From Sinosporangium album (GTDB lineage: Bacteria > Actinomycetota > Actinomycetes > Streptosporangiales > Streptosporangiaceae), in NCBI RefSeq assembly GCF_900100605.1, contig NZ_FNCN01000013.1:1-64000 (forward strand): 64,000 bases of DNA, in the 5' to 3' direction. Shown in pieces: positions 17,451-27,135 of this stretch. Within the stretch, counting starts at the first letter, position 1, and each line of letters opens with the position of its first letter. A program made the translations under genes and the position numbers. Below the pieces are notes generated by a model. That model had not been told where the DNA came from and did no database searches. It saw only the letters and a list, made by a program, of their open reading frames with translations.

Positions 17451-20002
17451 ACGGCCTGCTACCCGTGCTGCGCCTGTCCCTGCGCCTGTCCATACGCGGC
17501 ATCCGCCGCGCGAAGGGCCGCAGCGCCCTCATCGCGGCCATGGTCGGCGTCCCGGTCATGGTGTTCACCGCGTTCTTCACCATCGTCACCACGGCGGACG
17601 TCTCCCACGAGGAGGGGCTGCCCTGGACCCTGGGCAGCGCGGACGCCAAGATCTTCACACGCTGGTATATGCAGGAGGGCGCCGCGCGGGCCCGGCCCGC
17701 GACCGCCGAGGAGCTCTCGCCCCTGCTTCCCCCGGGCAGCCGCCTGCTGCGGGTGGACACCGCGAATGTGCCGTACCGCACCGACCGCTGGCACGCGCCC
17801 ATCGCCTTGCTTCAGGTGGACTTCAAAGATCCGCTGACCAGGGGCATGGTCCGCCTCACAGAGGGCCGGATGCCGACGGCCGCCGGGGAGATCGCGGTGA
17901 GCGCGCAGGTGGTCGAGGCGGGTGCCCGCGTCGGCCAGGACCTGACCATCGGTGACTCAGCGGCCGTCAAACGCGTCGTGGGAGCCGTGGAGGGTCCGCC
18001 GCACACCTTCCTCATCGCCGCCCCCGGCGGCGGAGTCGACGGTGGGCGCACCGACGTGTCATGGCTCGTGGACGCCCCGCGCCCCCTGCTCCGCCACGAC
18101 CTCAGGAACCTGGACGGCCACGGATTCTCCGCCGTGTCGCGGGCCGTGGCCCCGGCCTCCGAAACGCCGGCGTCAGGCAGCCTGCTCTGGGGAAGCGGGA
18201 ACACAAGCCTGGCCGAGCACGGGCCCGTTGGCGTGCTGTTTGGTCTCACCATGTCGCTCATCGTCGTCGAGGTGGCGCTGCTCGCCGGGTCGGCGTTCAT
18301 GGTGGGGGAACGGCGCCGCAGACGGGAACTCGCCCTCGTGGTCGCCCAGGGCGGCGAGCCGCGGCACGTCCGCACCCTGATGATGGCCGACGGGCTCCTC
18401 CTCGGTGCGCTCGGCTCGGTGCTCGGGGCCGCGCTCGGGGTCGCCCTCGTGTTCCTGCTGCAACCGCTCATCGCGGCTGTCTACCGCCCGCTGGGGCCCT
18501 TCGACGTGCCCTGGTGGGATACCGCCACGGTGATCGGGCTCGGCGTCGTCAGCGCACTGCTGGCCTGCCTGGTGCCCGCGCGCCGCGCTGCCCGCGCCGA
18601 CACCGCGGCGGCGCTCGCCGGCCGCAGGATCGCCCCGCGCTCCCGCCGCGGCCTGCCGGTCGCCGGAGCCGCCCTGCTGGTGGCCGGTACGGCCGGCGCG
18701 GTGGCCGCCCTCTGGGCCAACGGCGCGGTCTTCCTCATCGGCTGCCTGCTGGTGCAGCTCGGCCTTGTACTCCTCGCCCCCACGCTGGTGGACCTCGTCG
18801 GGGCCCTCTCATCCCGCGCCCCGCTCCCGATCAGGCTCGCCGCCCGCGACGCGGTGCGCCACCGGGGCCGTACGGCTCCCGCCGTCGTCGCGGTGACGGC
18901 CGCCGTCGCCATGACCACCGCCATCGGCGTGTCCCTCTCCAGCACGCAGGCCCGCCATGAGCGGGACTACAGTCCGCTCCAGCCCCTAGGCGCGGTGGTC
19001 GTGGAGAAGGCGGGGCACTCGCGCGAGAAGTGGGCCGAGGTCGGTGAACGGCTCAGGATGGAGCTGCGCGGTGTGCCGCTGATCGAGCAGTCCGTGCTCG
19101 TCTCGCGGGCACCGGGTCAACCCGAGCACGGCGCCGGCTCCAGCATCCGCATCGTGGGGTGCGCCGTTCCATGCGTATTGCTCGGTGGTCGGCTTCCGGT
19201 GGGTAACGCGGCACTGTTGCGATACCTGCTCGGCCGCAACGACCACGCCACCTCGGCAGCGCTCGACGCGGGCAAGGTCATCGCCTTCGACCCCGCCGTG
19301 GTCCGCGACGGACACGTCAAGTTGAAGCGGCGAGGCCCGACCGGCGCTGTGGACACCATCACCATGCCCGCCGTGCTGGCCCACCCCGCCACCGGAACGG
19401 TGCTCAAGGTACTGCTGCCGAAGTCGGCGGCGAACACGCTCGGGCTGGCGGTCGAGCCGTACGCCTATGTGATCAACCCGCGCGACCACGCGGTGGGCGA
19501 GGAGGAACGGCAGCGCCTGAACGCGGCTCTCCTCCAGGTCACCTATGCCGGCGAGGTTCGCATCGAGCGGGGCTGGCCTCATACCCAGACCTTCTCCTTC
19601 GCGCTGCTCACCGCCGCCGTCACCGCGGTGGCCCTCGCTGCGGCGCTCGTCGCCGCGGGACTCGCCCGTGTGGACGCGCGGCCCGACATCGCGAGCCTGG
19701 CGTCGGTCGGCGCCACCCGCAGGGTGCGCCGCCTGTTCACCGCGGGCCAGGCGGGGATCATCGTGGGCTCAGGGGCCGTGGTCGGGGTCCTGCTCGGCCT
19801 GGCGTTGGGCGTCGCGGCCTACGCCATGGCCGCGAGACCGCCTGGGCGCGGGGTCACGTCGTTCGTGGTCTCCCCGGACTTCGGGATAGACCTCCCCTGG
19901 CTGCTCCTCGGAGGCATGGTGATCGTGCTGCCCCTGGCCGCCATGGGGGTGGCCGCCCTGTTCACCCGGGCCGAGGAGCCCCTCACCCGCCGCCTGGCAT
20001 GA
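17447..20002 (+). CDS. FtsX-like ABC transporter permease
   Basis: 851 residues with an N-terminal TM, a large extracytoplasmic domain, a central block of TM helices (about 255-450) and a C-terminal FtsX core (about 720-845, with ASLASVGATRRVRRLF). Two FtsX-like units in one chain give the usual MacB-like/Streptomyces-type permease of about 850 residues. GTG start overlaps the ATPase stop. Substrate unknown; the PadR gene in the operon points to inducible resistance or envelope-stress export. Confidence 0.92.
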   Translation: MNGLLPVLRLSLRLSIRGIRRAKGRSALIAAMVGVPVMVFTAFFTIVTTADVSHEEGLPWTLGSADAKIFTRWYMQEGAARARPATAEELSPLLPPGSRLLRVDTANVPYRTDRWHAPIALLQVDFKDPLTRGMVRLTEGRMPTAAGEIAVSAQVVEAGARVGQDLTIGDSAAVKRVVGAVEGPPHTFLIAAPGGGVDGGRTDVSWLVDAPRPLLRHDLRNLDGHGFSAVSRAVAPASETPASGSLLWGSGNTSLAEHGPVGVLFGLTMSLIVVEVALLAGSAFMVGERRRRRELALVVAQGGEPRHVRTLMMADGLLLGALGSVLGAALGVALVFLLQPLIAAVYRPLGPFDVPWWDTATVIGLGVVSALLACLVPARRAARADTAAALAGRRIAPRSRRGLPVAGAALLVAGTAGAVAALWANGAVFLIGCLLVQLGLVLLAPTLVDLVGALSSRAPLPIRLAARDAVRHRGRTAPAVVAVTAAVAMTTAIGVSLSSTQARHERDYSPLQPLGAVVVEKAGHSREKWAEVGERLRMELRGVPLIEQSVLVSRAPGQPEHGAGSSIRIVGCAVPCVLLGGRLPVGNAALLRYLLGRNDHATSAALDAGKVIAFDPAVVRDGHVKLKRRGPTGAVDTITMPAVLAHPATGTVLKVLLPKSAANTLGLAVEPYAYVINPRDHAVGEEERQRLNAALLQVTYAGEVRIERGWPHTQTFSFALLTAAVTAVALAAALVAAGLARVDARPDIASLASVGATRRVRRLFTAGQAGIIVGSGAVVGVLLGLALGVAAYAMAARPPGRGVTSFVVSPDFGIDLPWLLLGGMVIVLPLAAMGVAALFTRAEEPLTRRLA

Positions 20003-20012
20003 GCCTGTGACG

Positions 20013-20049
20013 CCGGAGCCCCCGCCGCGCGCCGCGGCGGGGGCTCCGG
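20013..20049. terminator. Terminator between the permease gene and the SseB-like gene
   Basis: A perfect 17-bp stem, CCGGAGCCCCCGCCGCG (20013-20029) with its complement at 20033-20049, and a 3-nt loop. It sits between convergent genes and lacks a U-tract. Confidence 0.75.
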
Positions 20050-20056
20050 TGGTGCG

Positions 20057-20962
20057 TCAGTAGCCGCGGGTGGGGTGGACGATGTGGGCCCCGATCTCGA
20101 TCATGCGTTGTTCGCTGCGGGCGTCGGCGATCCTGGCCATGAGGATGGGGGCCTCGCTGGCGGCGAGCTGGGGCAGGCGGGCGCGGACGCCGCGGTGCAG
20201 GTCGCGTACGACGTCCTCGGCGGCGGACATGTTGACTTTGACGTGCAGCATGATGCCGGGGGCCCGGGAGGTGGTGCGGGCCTCGGAGATCCACACGTGA
20301 TGGATGAGCGGGTAGTCCGACAGGAGCATGGCGACGGCCTGCTGGAGCGCGGGGAGTATCGGGTGGGTGCAGCGTTCGTAGCCGGGGTCGACCTGTTGCA
20401 TCGGTCCAGACAGATGCGGACGCGGCGCGGGGACCCACGGCACGGAGGGGGGTAGCGGTCGCCGGGCCTCCGGTGCGGGGGAGGCGGCGGGCGGCGGGGG
20501 AGCGCTCGGCCGGGCGGGAGGGGGCGCGGGCTGCTGCTGGGTGCGGGGGATCGCGGCCATGGCGTCCGTGGCGTACGCGGTCGGTGTCGCACCGGACATG
20601 ACGGGGGTCGGCCCGGTACGGGTGGAGCGGACGAAGCGCTGAAGGTCGACGATCGGTACGGCGGCGGCGCACGGGCCCGCGGCGTCGATCACGATCTCGT
20701 GGACGCCGGTCACCCTCTGGATGTCGAGGATGGTGTCGGCGTCGCAGGAGGACAGGGTGTAGGTGCCGCCGTGTTTAAGGTAGGTCTCGTGCCCGGTGTA
20801 GCCGAGCAGGACGCGTTCGCCCGCCTGGGTCGTGCCTAGCACGACCGAGCGGTCGGGGCGTACGGCGATCAGGATTCCCCACTCGGCGAGGGCCGCCAGG
20901 AGACGTTGCGGAGTGCCGTGCTGGGCGAGCACGTCGGCGAGTGTGGGGTTCCCGATGCTCAT
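20057..20962 (-). CDS. SseB-like protein with Pro-rich linker, function unknown
   Basis: 301 residues. The N-terminal ~100 residues (LADVLAQHGTPQRLLAALAEWGILIAV, VLGTTQAGERVLLGYTGHETYL, EIVIDAAGPCAAAVPI) have the layout of an SseB N-terminal domain. Residues ~125-185 are Pro/Ala-rich and disordered; the last ~110 residues form a separate alpha/beta domain (YPLIHHVWISEARTT, HVKVNMSAAEDVVRDLHRGVRA). No signal peptide or TM. The SseB assignment is by eye and tentative. Confidence 0.65.
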   Translation of the reverse strand: MSIGNPTLADVLAQHGTPQRLLAALAEWGILIAVRPDRSVVLGTTQAGERVLLGYTGHETYLKHGGTYTLSSCDADTILDIQRVTGVHEIVIDAAGPCAAAVPIVDLQRFVRSTRTGPTPVMSGATPTAYATDAMAAIPRTQQQPAPPPARPSAPPPPAASPAPEARRPLPPSVPWVPAPRPHLSGPMQQVDPGYERCTHPILPALQQAVAMLLSDYPLIHHVWISEARTTSRAPGIMLHVKVNMSAAEDVVRDLHRGVRARLPQLAASEAPILMARIADARSEQRMIEIGAHIVHPTRGY

Positions 20963-21207
20963 AGGACGAACGATAGGTAGTGAACCACGGCTAAACAGGC
21001 TAATCGTGAATATTTATTGCGATCAATACCAAGATGGGGCCTCTGTGGATTGGGCGGGGGCCAGGCTGGGTAGGTGTCCCTGATCACGTCCACGGGACGT
21101 CTCGGATGCCGGACACTCGTGAATGCGTTCACAAGCGCAGATAGACTTTATGGGTCCCTGGGGGTCGCCCGACGCCCCGCCGGCCCGTCCGTAGAAGGAT
21201 CGCACCT

Positions 21208-22797
21208 GTGAACAAGCCCGTTGTCCTGGTCGCAGAGGAGTTGTCCGAGGCCGGCTTGGCCGTGCTCGGAGCGGACTTCGAGGTCCGCCACACCGACGGA
21301 GCCGACCGCTCGAAGTTCCTCCCCGCCCTCGCAGAAGCCGACGCGCTGATCGTGCGCAGCGCCACCCAGGTCGACGCCGAGGCGCTGACCCACGCCCCGA
21401 GGCTCCGGGTCGTCGCCCGGGCCGGCGTCGGTCTGGACAACGTCGACGTCGAGGCCGCCACCAAGGCCGGCGTCATGGTCGTCAACGCGCCCACCTCCAA
21501 CATCACCAGCGCGGCCGAGCACACGGTCGCCCTCATCCTCGCCACCGCGCGCAACGTCGCGCAAGGCCACACGGCCCTCAAGGGCGGCGAGTGGAAGCGC
21601 TCCAAGTACACCGGCATCGAGCTCGACGAGAAGGTCATCGGCATCCTCGGCCTCGGCCGCATCGGGCAGCTCGTGGCCCAGCGCCTCCAGCCGTTCGGCG
21701 TCGAGCTGATCGCCTACGACCCCTACCTGCAGCCGGCCCGCGCCGCGCAGATGGGCGTGCGCCTCGTGTCGCTGGAGGAGGTCCTCCAGCAGGCCGACTT
21801 CATCACCGTGCACCTGCCGAAGTCCAAGGAGACCCTCGGTCTCATCGGCGACCGCGAGCTCCACACGGTCAAGCCGTCCGTCCGCATCGTCAACGTCGCC
21901 CGGGGCGGCATCGTCGACGAGAACGCGCTCTACTCCGCGCTCAAGGAGGGACGCGTGGCCGGGGCGGGCCTCGACGTGTTCTCCAAGGAGCCCTGCGTCG
22001 ACAGCCCGCTGTTCGAGCTGGACAACGTCGTCGTGACCCCGCACCTCGGCGCCTCCACCCACGAGGCGCAGGAGAAGGCCGGCACCCAGGTGGCGCGCAG
22101 CGTCAAGCTGGCCCTCGCAGGCGAGTTCGTGCCCGACGCGGTCAACGTGCAGGGCGGCGCGGTCGCCGAGGACGTCAAGCCGGGTCTGCCGCTCGCCGAG
22201 AAGCTCGGCCGGGTCTTCACCGCCCTCGCCGGCGAGGTGGCGGCCAAGCTCGACGTCGAGATCCGGGGCGAGATCGCCTCGCAGGACGTCCGGGTGCTGG
22301 AGCTCGCCGCGCTCAAGGGCGTCTTCACCGACGTGGTCGAGGACTCGGTGACCTACGTCAACGCCCCGCTGCTGGCCAAGGACCGCGGAGTCGAGGTGGA
22401 GCTCGTCACGAGCTCCGACAGCCCCGACTGGCGCAACCTCGTGACCGTGCGCGGCGTGCTGGCCGACGGCCGCACCGTCTCGGTGTCGGGCACGCTGTCC
22501 GGCCCGCGCCAGGTGCAGAAGATCGTCGAGGTCAACGGCTTCGCGATGGAGATCGAGCCGACCGAGCACCTCGCCTTCCTGTCCTACTCCGACAGGCCGG
22601 GCATCGTCGGCATCGTGGGCCGCATTCTCGGTGAGCACTCGATCAACATCGCCTCGATGCAGGTCTCCCGGGACGAGAAGGGCGGCAGGGCGCTCATCGG
22701 GCTCACCGTCGACACGGCCATCGCGCCCGAGATCGTCGCTCAGATCGCCGGTGAGATCGGCGCCGACAGCGGTCGCACGGTCGACCTCGCCGACTGA
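21208..22797 (+). CDS. serA: D-3-phosphoglycerate dehydrogenase
   Basis: 529 residues, the long actinobacterial form. First step of serine synthesis: 3-phosphoglycerate to 3-phosphohydroxypyruvate with NAD. NAD motif GILGLGRIGQLVAQRL (about 147); catalytic Arg in NVARGGIVDENAL, Glu in FSKEPCVDSP, His in TPHLGASTHEAQEKAG. An intervening ASB domain (about 315-450) and a C-terminal ACT domain (HLAFLSYSDRPGIVGIVGRIL) for serine feedback follow. GTG 21208 has GAAGGA 8 nt upstream. The 245 bp before it (20963-21207) hold no other gene. Confidence 0.97.
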   Translation: MNKPVVLVAEELSEAGLAVLGADFEVRHTDGADRSKFLPALAEADALIVRSATQVDAEALTHAPRLRVVARAGVGLDNVDVEAATKAGVMVVNAPTSNITSAAEHTVALILATARNVAQGHTALKGGEWKRSKYTGIELDEKVIGILGLGRIGQLVAQRLQPFGVELIAYDPYLQPARAAQMGVRLVSLEEVLQQADFITVHLPKSKETLGLIGDRELHTVKPSVRIVNVARGGIVDENALYSALKEGRVAGAGLDVFSKEPCVDSPLFELDNVVVTPHLGASTHEAQEKAGTQVARSVKLALAGEFVPDAVNVQGGAVAEDVKPGLPLAEKLGRVFTALAGEVAAKLDVEIRGEIASQDVRVLELAALKGVFTDVVEDSVTYVNAPLLAKDRGVEVELVTSSDSPDWRNLVTVRGVLADGRTVSVSGTLSGPRQVQKIVEVNGFAMEIEPTEHLAFLSYSDRPGIVGIVGRILGEHSINIASMQVSRDEKGGRALIGLTVDTAIAPEIVAQIAGEIGADSGRTVDLAD

Positions 22798-22813
22798 TCA
22801 TCAGGCTTGTCGG

Positions 22814-22849
22814 ACGGCCGTCTCCCCCCGCGTGAGGGGAGGCGGCCGT
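22814..22849 (+). terminator. serA terminator
   Basis: ACGGCCGTCTCCCC (22814-22827) pairs with GGGGAGGCGGCCGT (22836-22849) with one T-G pair. No U-tract follows. Confidence 0.7.
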
Positions 22850-23184
22850 CGTCATGTGCGAGCGTTGGCCGTCTCATCATGCGAGATGCTAGGACATCCA
22901 ATGAGATTGCATGTTACCGTGAGTGTGCAATCAATGGCACTAACGTGGTGACGGGCGTCGACAGCCGCCCTGCCACTGGGGCACGACGACCCGGACACTC
23001 CCCGGATCCTCGCTTCACTCGGCGCCCACCCACGCGACCGCGTGAGTCCCGATCGCCACCGTGTGCGTGCGGCGGCCCCACATGGGCCTGCCCGGCGCCG
23101 CCACGGTGCCCCGCCCCCCGATGATGTGCCGTCCCCCGGATCGCGCGTGCCCGCGCGCTCCCATCACGCTGCATTGGACTAGGC
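22850..23184. promoter_or_regulatory. Intergenic region with an ATTGCA/TGCAAT dyad
   Basis: 335 bp without a supported gene. The left part is less GC-rich than its surroundings and holds ATTGCA (22906-22911) and TGCAAT (22926-22931) 14 nt apart, plus TCTCATCATGCGAGA near 22871. This looks like a promoter/operator for the small ORF downstream, but no factor can be named. Confidence 0.35.
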
Positions 23185-23295
23185 ATGTACGAGATGTATT
23201 CCTGGAACACCACCGACGACCACCGCGACGAGGCCGCCGACGCGGTCCAGGCGGCGCTCGACCTCCGCGACAACGGGGGCGTCCCCAGCCGCTGA
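23185..23295 (+). CDS. Putative small protein, 36 residues
   Basis: An ORF too short for ordinary gene calling: begins MYEMYSWNTTDDHRDEAADA, continues VQAALDLRDNGGVPSR and stops at TGA 23293. Composition is protein-like (acidic amphipathic middle, aromatic start) and codons are GC-rich at position 3. No convincing Shine-Dalgarno. It ends 57 bp from the convergent ROK gene. No function can be given. Confidence 0.45.
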   Translation: MYEMYSWNTTDDHRDEAADAVQAALDLRDNGGVPSR

Positions 23296-23352
23296 CCCGC
23301 TTTCCCCCTTCCTCGGTGCCGCGGCCAGGGACCCCGATGATGTCCCGGTGTT

Positions 23353-24252
23353 TCAGTCCTGGCCGCTCGCCGAGGCGGCCAGCGCGAGCGCGCCGTACAG
23401 CGGCGCGTCGTCGACGAAGCGCGCCGCCACGATCTCCGGCGGGAACGGCACCGCTGCTGTGACCGCGGCCGTCAAGGTGGGCACGATCCTGCGGGCGGCG
23501 CCCATCATGCCGCCGCCGACCACGACGCGCTCGGGGTCGATCATCACGCAGAGGTTGGCCACCGCCATCGCGAGGGCTCCGATCGCCTGGTTGAGCAGCC
23601 CCTCCACCCGTTCGTCGCCGCCGCGGGCGAACAGTTCCGAGGCGGTGACGGGCCGCCCGAGCAGCGCCGTACCGCGGTCGCCGAGCGCTCGGCCCGAGAT
23701 GAACTCCTCAAGGGGCGCGTGCCCCGCGGAGAAGCCCAGCTCGCCGGGTTGTCTCAGCAGGTAGCCGATCTCGCCGGACGCGCCGTGCGCTCCCGAGACG
23801 ACCCTTCCATTGACGATCATCGCTGAGGCCAGGCCGGTGCCGAGGTTCAGGTAGAGGCCGGTGGAGACCCCGCGCAACGCGCCCCAGCGCAGTTCGGCCG
23901 AGGCCGCCGCCTTGACGTCGTTGTCGATGGCGACCGGGGTGCCCCTGAACTCTTGGTGGAGCAGCCGGGGAAGCTCCAAACCCTCCCAGCCCGGGACGGC
24001 CGGGGCGAGCCTCACCCGGTCACCGCGCACAACCCCGAACGTGGACACGCCAATCGCGCGTAGCCCGTCGACGCCGTTGACCAGATCGCTCGCGGCGGCG
24101 AAACACCGCTTCACCACCTGCCGGGCTCCCTGGGAGGCGAGCGTGGGGAGGCGCACCCAGCCGACGGGCTGATCGACCTTGTCCACGTGTGCGACGGCAA
24201 GTGCGATCTTGGTGCCGCCGAAGTCGATCCCGAGAACGTGGTCTTGGTTCAT
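23353..24252 (-). CDS. ROK-family sugar kinase-like protein
   Basis: 299 residues with the ROK ATPase fold: phosphate-1 motif GIDFGGTKIALAV, IDNDVKAAASAELRWGA (catalytic Asp in DND) and LYLNLGTGLASAMIVNGRVVSGAHGASGEIGYLL. The zinc-binding Cys cluster of classical ROK kinases is absent from the region after the GE motif, so this belongs to the zinc-less subgroup. Likely glucokinase-like or sugar-sensing. It lacks the N-terminal HTH found in the divergent ROK regulator, with which it may be co-regulated. Confidence 0.85.
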   Translation of the reverse strand: MNQDHVLGIDFGGTKIALAVAHVDKVDQPVGWVRLPTLASQGARQVVKRCFAAASDLVNGVDGLRAIGVSTFGVVRGDRVRLAPAVPGWEGLELPRLLHQEFRGTPVAIDNDVKAAASAELRWGALRGVSTGLYLNLGTGLASAMIVNGRVVSGAHGASGEIGYLLRQPGELGFSAGHAPLEEFISGRALGDRGTALLGRPVTASELFARGGDERVEGLLNQAIGALAMAVANLCVMIDPERVVVGGGMMGAARRIVPTLTAAVTAAVPFPPEIVAARFVDDAPLYGALALAASASGQD

Positions 24253-24775
24253 GTGACAGAGCCTTTGCGTGCGAGGGGATCGATGGCGGCCATCAGCAGG
24301 ATGTCGTCGGCACCTGAATTTCGCTTGACGGCGGCTGACCGACTCGTCGCACGTGTCTGATGTCTGTGTCGCATGTGTGTGGAGTGATGCGGGGGACGAT
24401 GGGGAGGTCCTGAGTTGAACGTTCCATCGGGATGTCGTCCATCCGGTCGAGGTGTCGGCGTTCGGCGCCGCCGGCGGTCTCGCGGAGGAGGCTGCGGTCC
24501 GGGAAGTCGGTCGAGTCTGTGGAGTTGCCGAGCCGCTGGAGATCCTGAGGGAGGGGGGTCGGCCCTCACGTCGCCGGTGAAGTCACCGCCGCCGCGGGAT
24601 CTGGCCGGAACGGCCGCCGCAGTGAGCGGTACGGCAAGCCATCGTCGGCGCAACGTGGAAGTCCTTTCGTTAAGGTTGGGGGCTTTCCCTATTTTGGTAA
24701 GAAAGGTAATTTACTACCCGGAGCTTGGCTAGCTCTTTGTTGAGATCGCCTAGGTCGTTTGCGGGAGGCGTCACG
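24253..24775. promoter_or_regulatory. Divergent ROK-ROK intergenic region with operator-like dyad
   Basis: About 520 bp. The GC-rich left part encodes nothing I trust (a minus-strand frame 24249-24653 is Arg/Pro-rich and looks non-coding). The AT-richer right part contains CTTTCGTTA (24664-24672) and the inverted GGTAAGAAAG (24696-24705), i.e. two CTTTC(G)TTA half-sites facing each other. This suits a ROK repressor operator controlling one or both divergent genes (inference). Confidence 0.45.
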
Positions 24776-25990
24776 GTGCGGACAAGGTCAGACCAGCTCG
24801 GCAATCCACGGTTTCTGCGGGTGATGAACGAGCGGCTGCTCCTTGACCACCTGCTCGCCGGCGGGCCGACCTCCAGAGCCGACCTGGCCAAGATCACCGG
24901 TCTTTCCAAGCCCACCGTGTCCGCGGCCCTGGCCGGCCTTGAGGAAGGCGGTCTCGTCCACCTCGCCGGCAGGGAACTCGGCCGCCCCGGCCCGGTCACC
25001 TCGCTCTACGACATCACCGCCGACGCCGCCCACGTCGCCGGCATCGACATAGGGCGCGACTGGATCCGCGTCGCCGTGGCCGACCTCCGCGGTCGCTTCG
25101 TCGGCCGCCGGGACGGCGGCAACCCGGCCAGAGACGGCGAGGAGCTGGTGTCGCGCGTCAGGGAACTCGCCCACGCCGCCGCCGCCGACGCCGGACTCGA
25201 CTGGACCTCCGTCGCCACCGCCGTCGTCGGCAGCCCCGGGGTCTACGACCGCGAAGCCGCCCGGCTCGTCTTCGCCCCCAACCTCCCCGGCTGGGAGGGC
25301 GCCGGCCTGGTCGACAGGCTCAAGGCCGCCCTGGAGGTCGACACCGTCATCGAGAACGACATCAACCTCGCCGCCGTCGGCGAACACGCGTACGGCGTGG
25401 GCCAGGGCAAGGCCAACTTCGCCCTCGTGTCGATCGGCACCGGCGTCGGCATGGGCATCGTCGTCAACGGCGAGCTCTACGTGGGAGCCCGCGGCGCCGC
25501 CGGCGAGGTCTCCTTCCTCCCCGCCTCTGAACCCGCCGGCGGCGACCTCGCCGCCGACCGCGACGTCCTGCGCCACGGCCTCACCGAATCGGCCGCCGCC
25601 GCCTCCGGAGTCGTGCGCGCCGCCCGCGCCGCCGGACTCGACCTGTCCACCGCCAAGGAGATCTTCGAGGCCGCCGCCGAAGGCGACCCCGTCGCCCTGT
25701 CGGTCGTCGAAGCCGAAGGCCGCCGCGTGGGCGGCCTCATCGTGGCCGTCGCGGCCGTACTCGACCCCGAACTGGTCGTGCTGGCCGGGGGCGTCGGCCG
25801 CAACCTCGACCTGTTCGGCGACGCCATCCAACGCCGGTTCGCCGAACTCGGCCCCCTGCGCCCCACCGTCGTCGCCAGCACCCTCGGTGACAGCGGTGTC
25901 CTCCTCGGCGCCGTGGCCCGCGCCCTCTCGGCGGCCTGGAACCGCATCCTCGACAGCCGCCAGGCGGGGGTCGCCGGTCTCGCCAGGTAG
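24776..25990 (+). CDS. ROK-family transcriptional regulator
   Basis: 404 residues. N-terminal winged HTH (RFLRVMNERLLLDHLLAGG, SRADLAKITGLSKPTVSAALAGLEEGGLV) fused to a ROK domain (VAGIDIGRDWIRVAVADLRG, VVGSPGVYD, ENDINLAAVGEHAYG, LVSIGTGVGMGIVVNGELYVGARGAAGE). Members repress sugar-utilisation genes and respond to a carbohydrate or sugar phosphate. GTG 24776 is chosen because GGGAGG ends 7 nt upstream; the frame is open from 24725. The classical ROK zinc cysteines are missing. Confidence 0.92.
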   Translation: MRTRSDQLGNPRFLRVMNERLLLDHLLAGGPTSRADLAKITGLSKPTVSAALAGLEEGGLVHLAGRELGRPGPVTSLYDITADAAHVAGIDIGRDWIRVAVADLRGRFVGRRDGGNPARDGEELVSRVRELAHAAAADAGLDWTSVATAVVGSPGVYDREAARLVFAPNLPGWEGAGLVDRLKAALEVDTVIENDINLAAVGEHAYGVGQGKANFALVSIGTGVGMGIVVNGELYVGARGAAGEVSFLPASEPAGGDLAADRDVLRHGLTESAAAASGVVRAARAAGLDLSTAKEIFEAAAEGDPVALSVVEAEGRRVGGLIVAVAAVLDPELVVLAGGVGRNLDLFGDAIQRRFAELGPLRPTVVASTLGDSGVLLGAVARALSAAWNRILDSRQAGVAGLAR

Positions 25991-26064
25991 TACGGCAACC
26001 GCCCGACTCGTCCGAATGTTGAGATCGGTGTTCGGCACCCGAGACGGACCGGTAGGGTACGCCC

Positions 26065-27114
26065 ATGCAGGATTCACGCGACATCCGTCTGGCGGTCATC
26101 CCCGGTGACGGCATCGGCACCGAGGTCGTCGCCGAAGGGCTCAAGGTCCTCGATGCGGCTGGGATCAAACTGGAGACCACCGGCTACGATCTGGGTGCCA
26201 AGCGCTACCACGCCAGCGGGGAGACGCTCCCCGACGCGGTGCTGGAGGAGCTCAGAGGCTACGACGCCATCCTGCTCGGCGCGGTCGGCGACCCGAGCGT
26301 GCCGCCGGGCGTTCTGGAGCGCGACCTGCTGCTCAAGCTCCGCTTCGAGCTCGACCACTACGTGAACCTCCGCCCGGTCAAGCTGTTCCCCGGCGTCGAG
26401 ACCCCGCTCGGTGGGGCCAAGCCCGCCGACATCGACATGGTCGTCGTGCGCGAAGGCACCGAGGGCCCCTACGCGGGGGCCGGAGGCGTGCTGCGCAAGG
26501 GCACGCCCCACGAGATCGCCACGCAGGAGTCGCTCAACACCGCCTACGGCGTCGAGCGGGTCGTCCGCTACGCGTTCGAGAAGGCGCAGAGCCGGCCGCG
26601 CAAGAAGCTCACGCTGGTCCACAAGACCAACGTGCTGACCTACGCGGGCGACCTGTGGGCACGGGTGACCGACCTGGTCGCCCCCGAGTTCCCCGAGGTC
26701 ACCGTCGACTACTGCCACGTCGACGCCGCCTCCATGTTCTTCGTCAACCAGCCTGAGCGCTTCGACGTGGTCGTCACCGACAACCTGTTCGGCGACATCC
26801 TCACCGACATCGGCGCCGCCATCGCCGGCGGCATCGGCCTCGCCGCCAGCGGCAACGTCAACCCCGACCGCACCGCCCCCAGCATGTTCGAGCCGGTCCA
26901 CGGCTCCGCCCCCGACATCGCGGGCCAGGGCAAGGCCGACCCCACGGCCACGATCCTGTCGGTCGCGATGCTCCTCGACCACCTCGGCCTGGCCGCGGAG
27001 GCCGCCCGCATCGAGCAGGCCGTCGCAGGAGACCTGCTCGACCGGCGCGGCGTCTCCGCCGCCCGTTCCACGCGGGAGATCGGCGACGACATCGCCGCGC
27101 GAGTAGCCGGCTAA
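26065..27114 (+). CDS. leuB: 3-isopropylmalate dehydrogenase
   Basis: 349 residues. Oxidative decarboxylation of 3-isopropylmalate to 2-oxoisocaproate in leucine synthesis (NAD). Motifs: [19 protein letters not shown], substrate Arg residues in [30 protein letters not shown], and the metal/NAD block [24 protein letters not shown], then [24 protein letters not shown] (26053-26058) lies 6 nt before the ATG, so the mRNA is probably leaderless. Confidence 0.97.
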   Translation: MQDSRDIRLAVIPGDGIGTEVVAEGLKVLDAAGIKLETTGYDLGAKRYHASGETLPDAVLEELRGYDAILLGAVGDPSVPPGVLERDLLLKLRFELDHYVNLRPVKLFPGVETPLGGAKPADIDMVVVREGTEGPYAGAGGVLRKGTPHEIATQESLNTAYGVERVVRYAFEKAQSRPRKKLTLVHKTNVLTYAGDLWARVTDLVAPEFPEVTVDYCHVDAASMFFVNQPERFDVVVTDNLFGDILTDIGAAIAGGIGLAASGNVNPDRTAPSMFEPVHGSAPDIAGQGKADPTATILSVAMLLDHLGLAAEAARIEQAVAGDLLDRRGVSAARSTREIGDDIAARVAG

Positions 27115-27135
27115 GGCCGCCACAAGCTCGACGCG

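Noticed and set aside
24249-24653. 134-codon minus-strand frame overlapping the ROK gene start by 4 bp
   Set aside because: The ATGA overlap is suggestive, but the sequence is Arg/Pro/His-rich, lacks a domain and spans the promoter region; judged non-coding.
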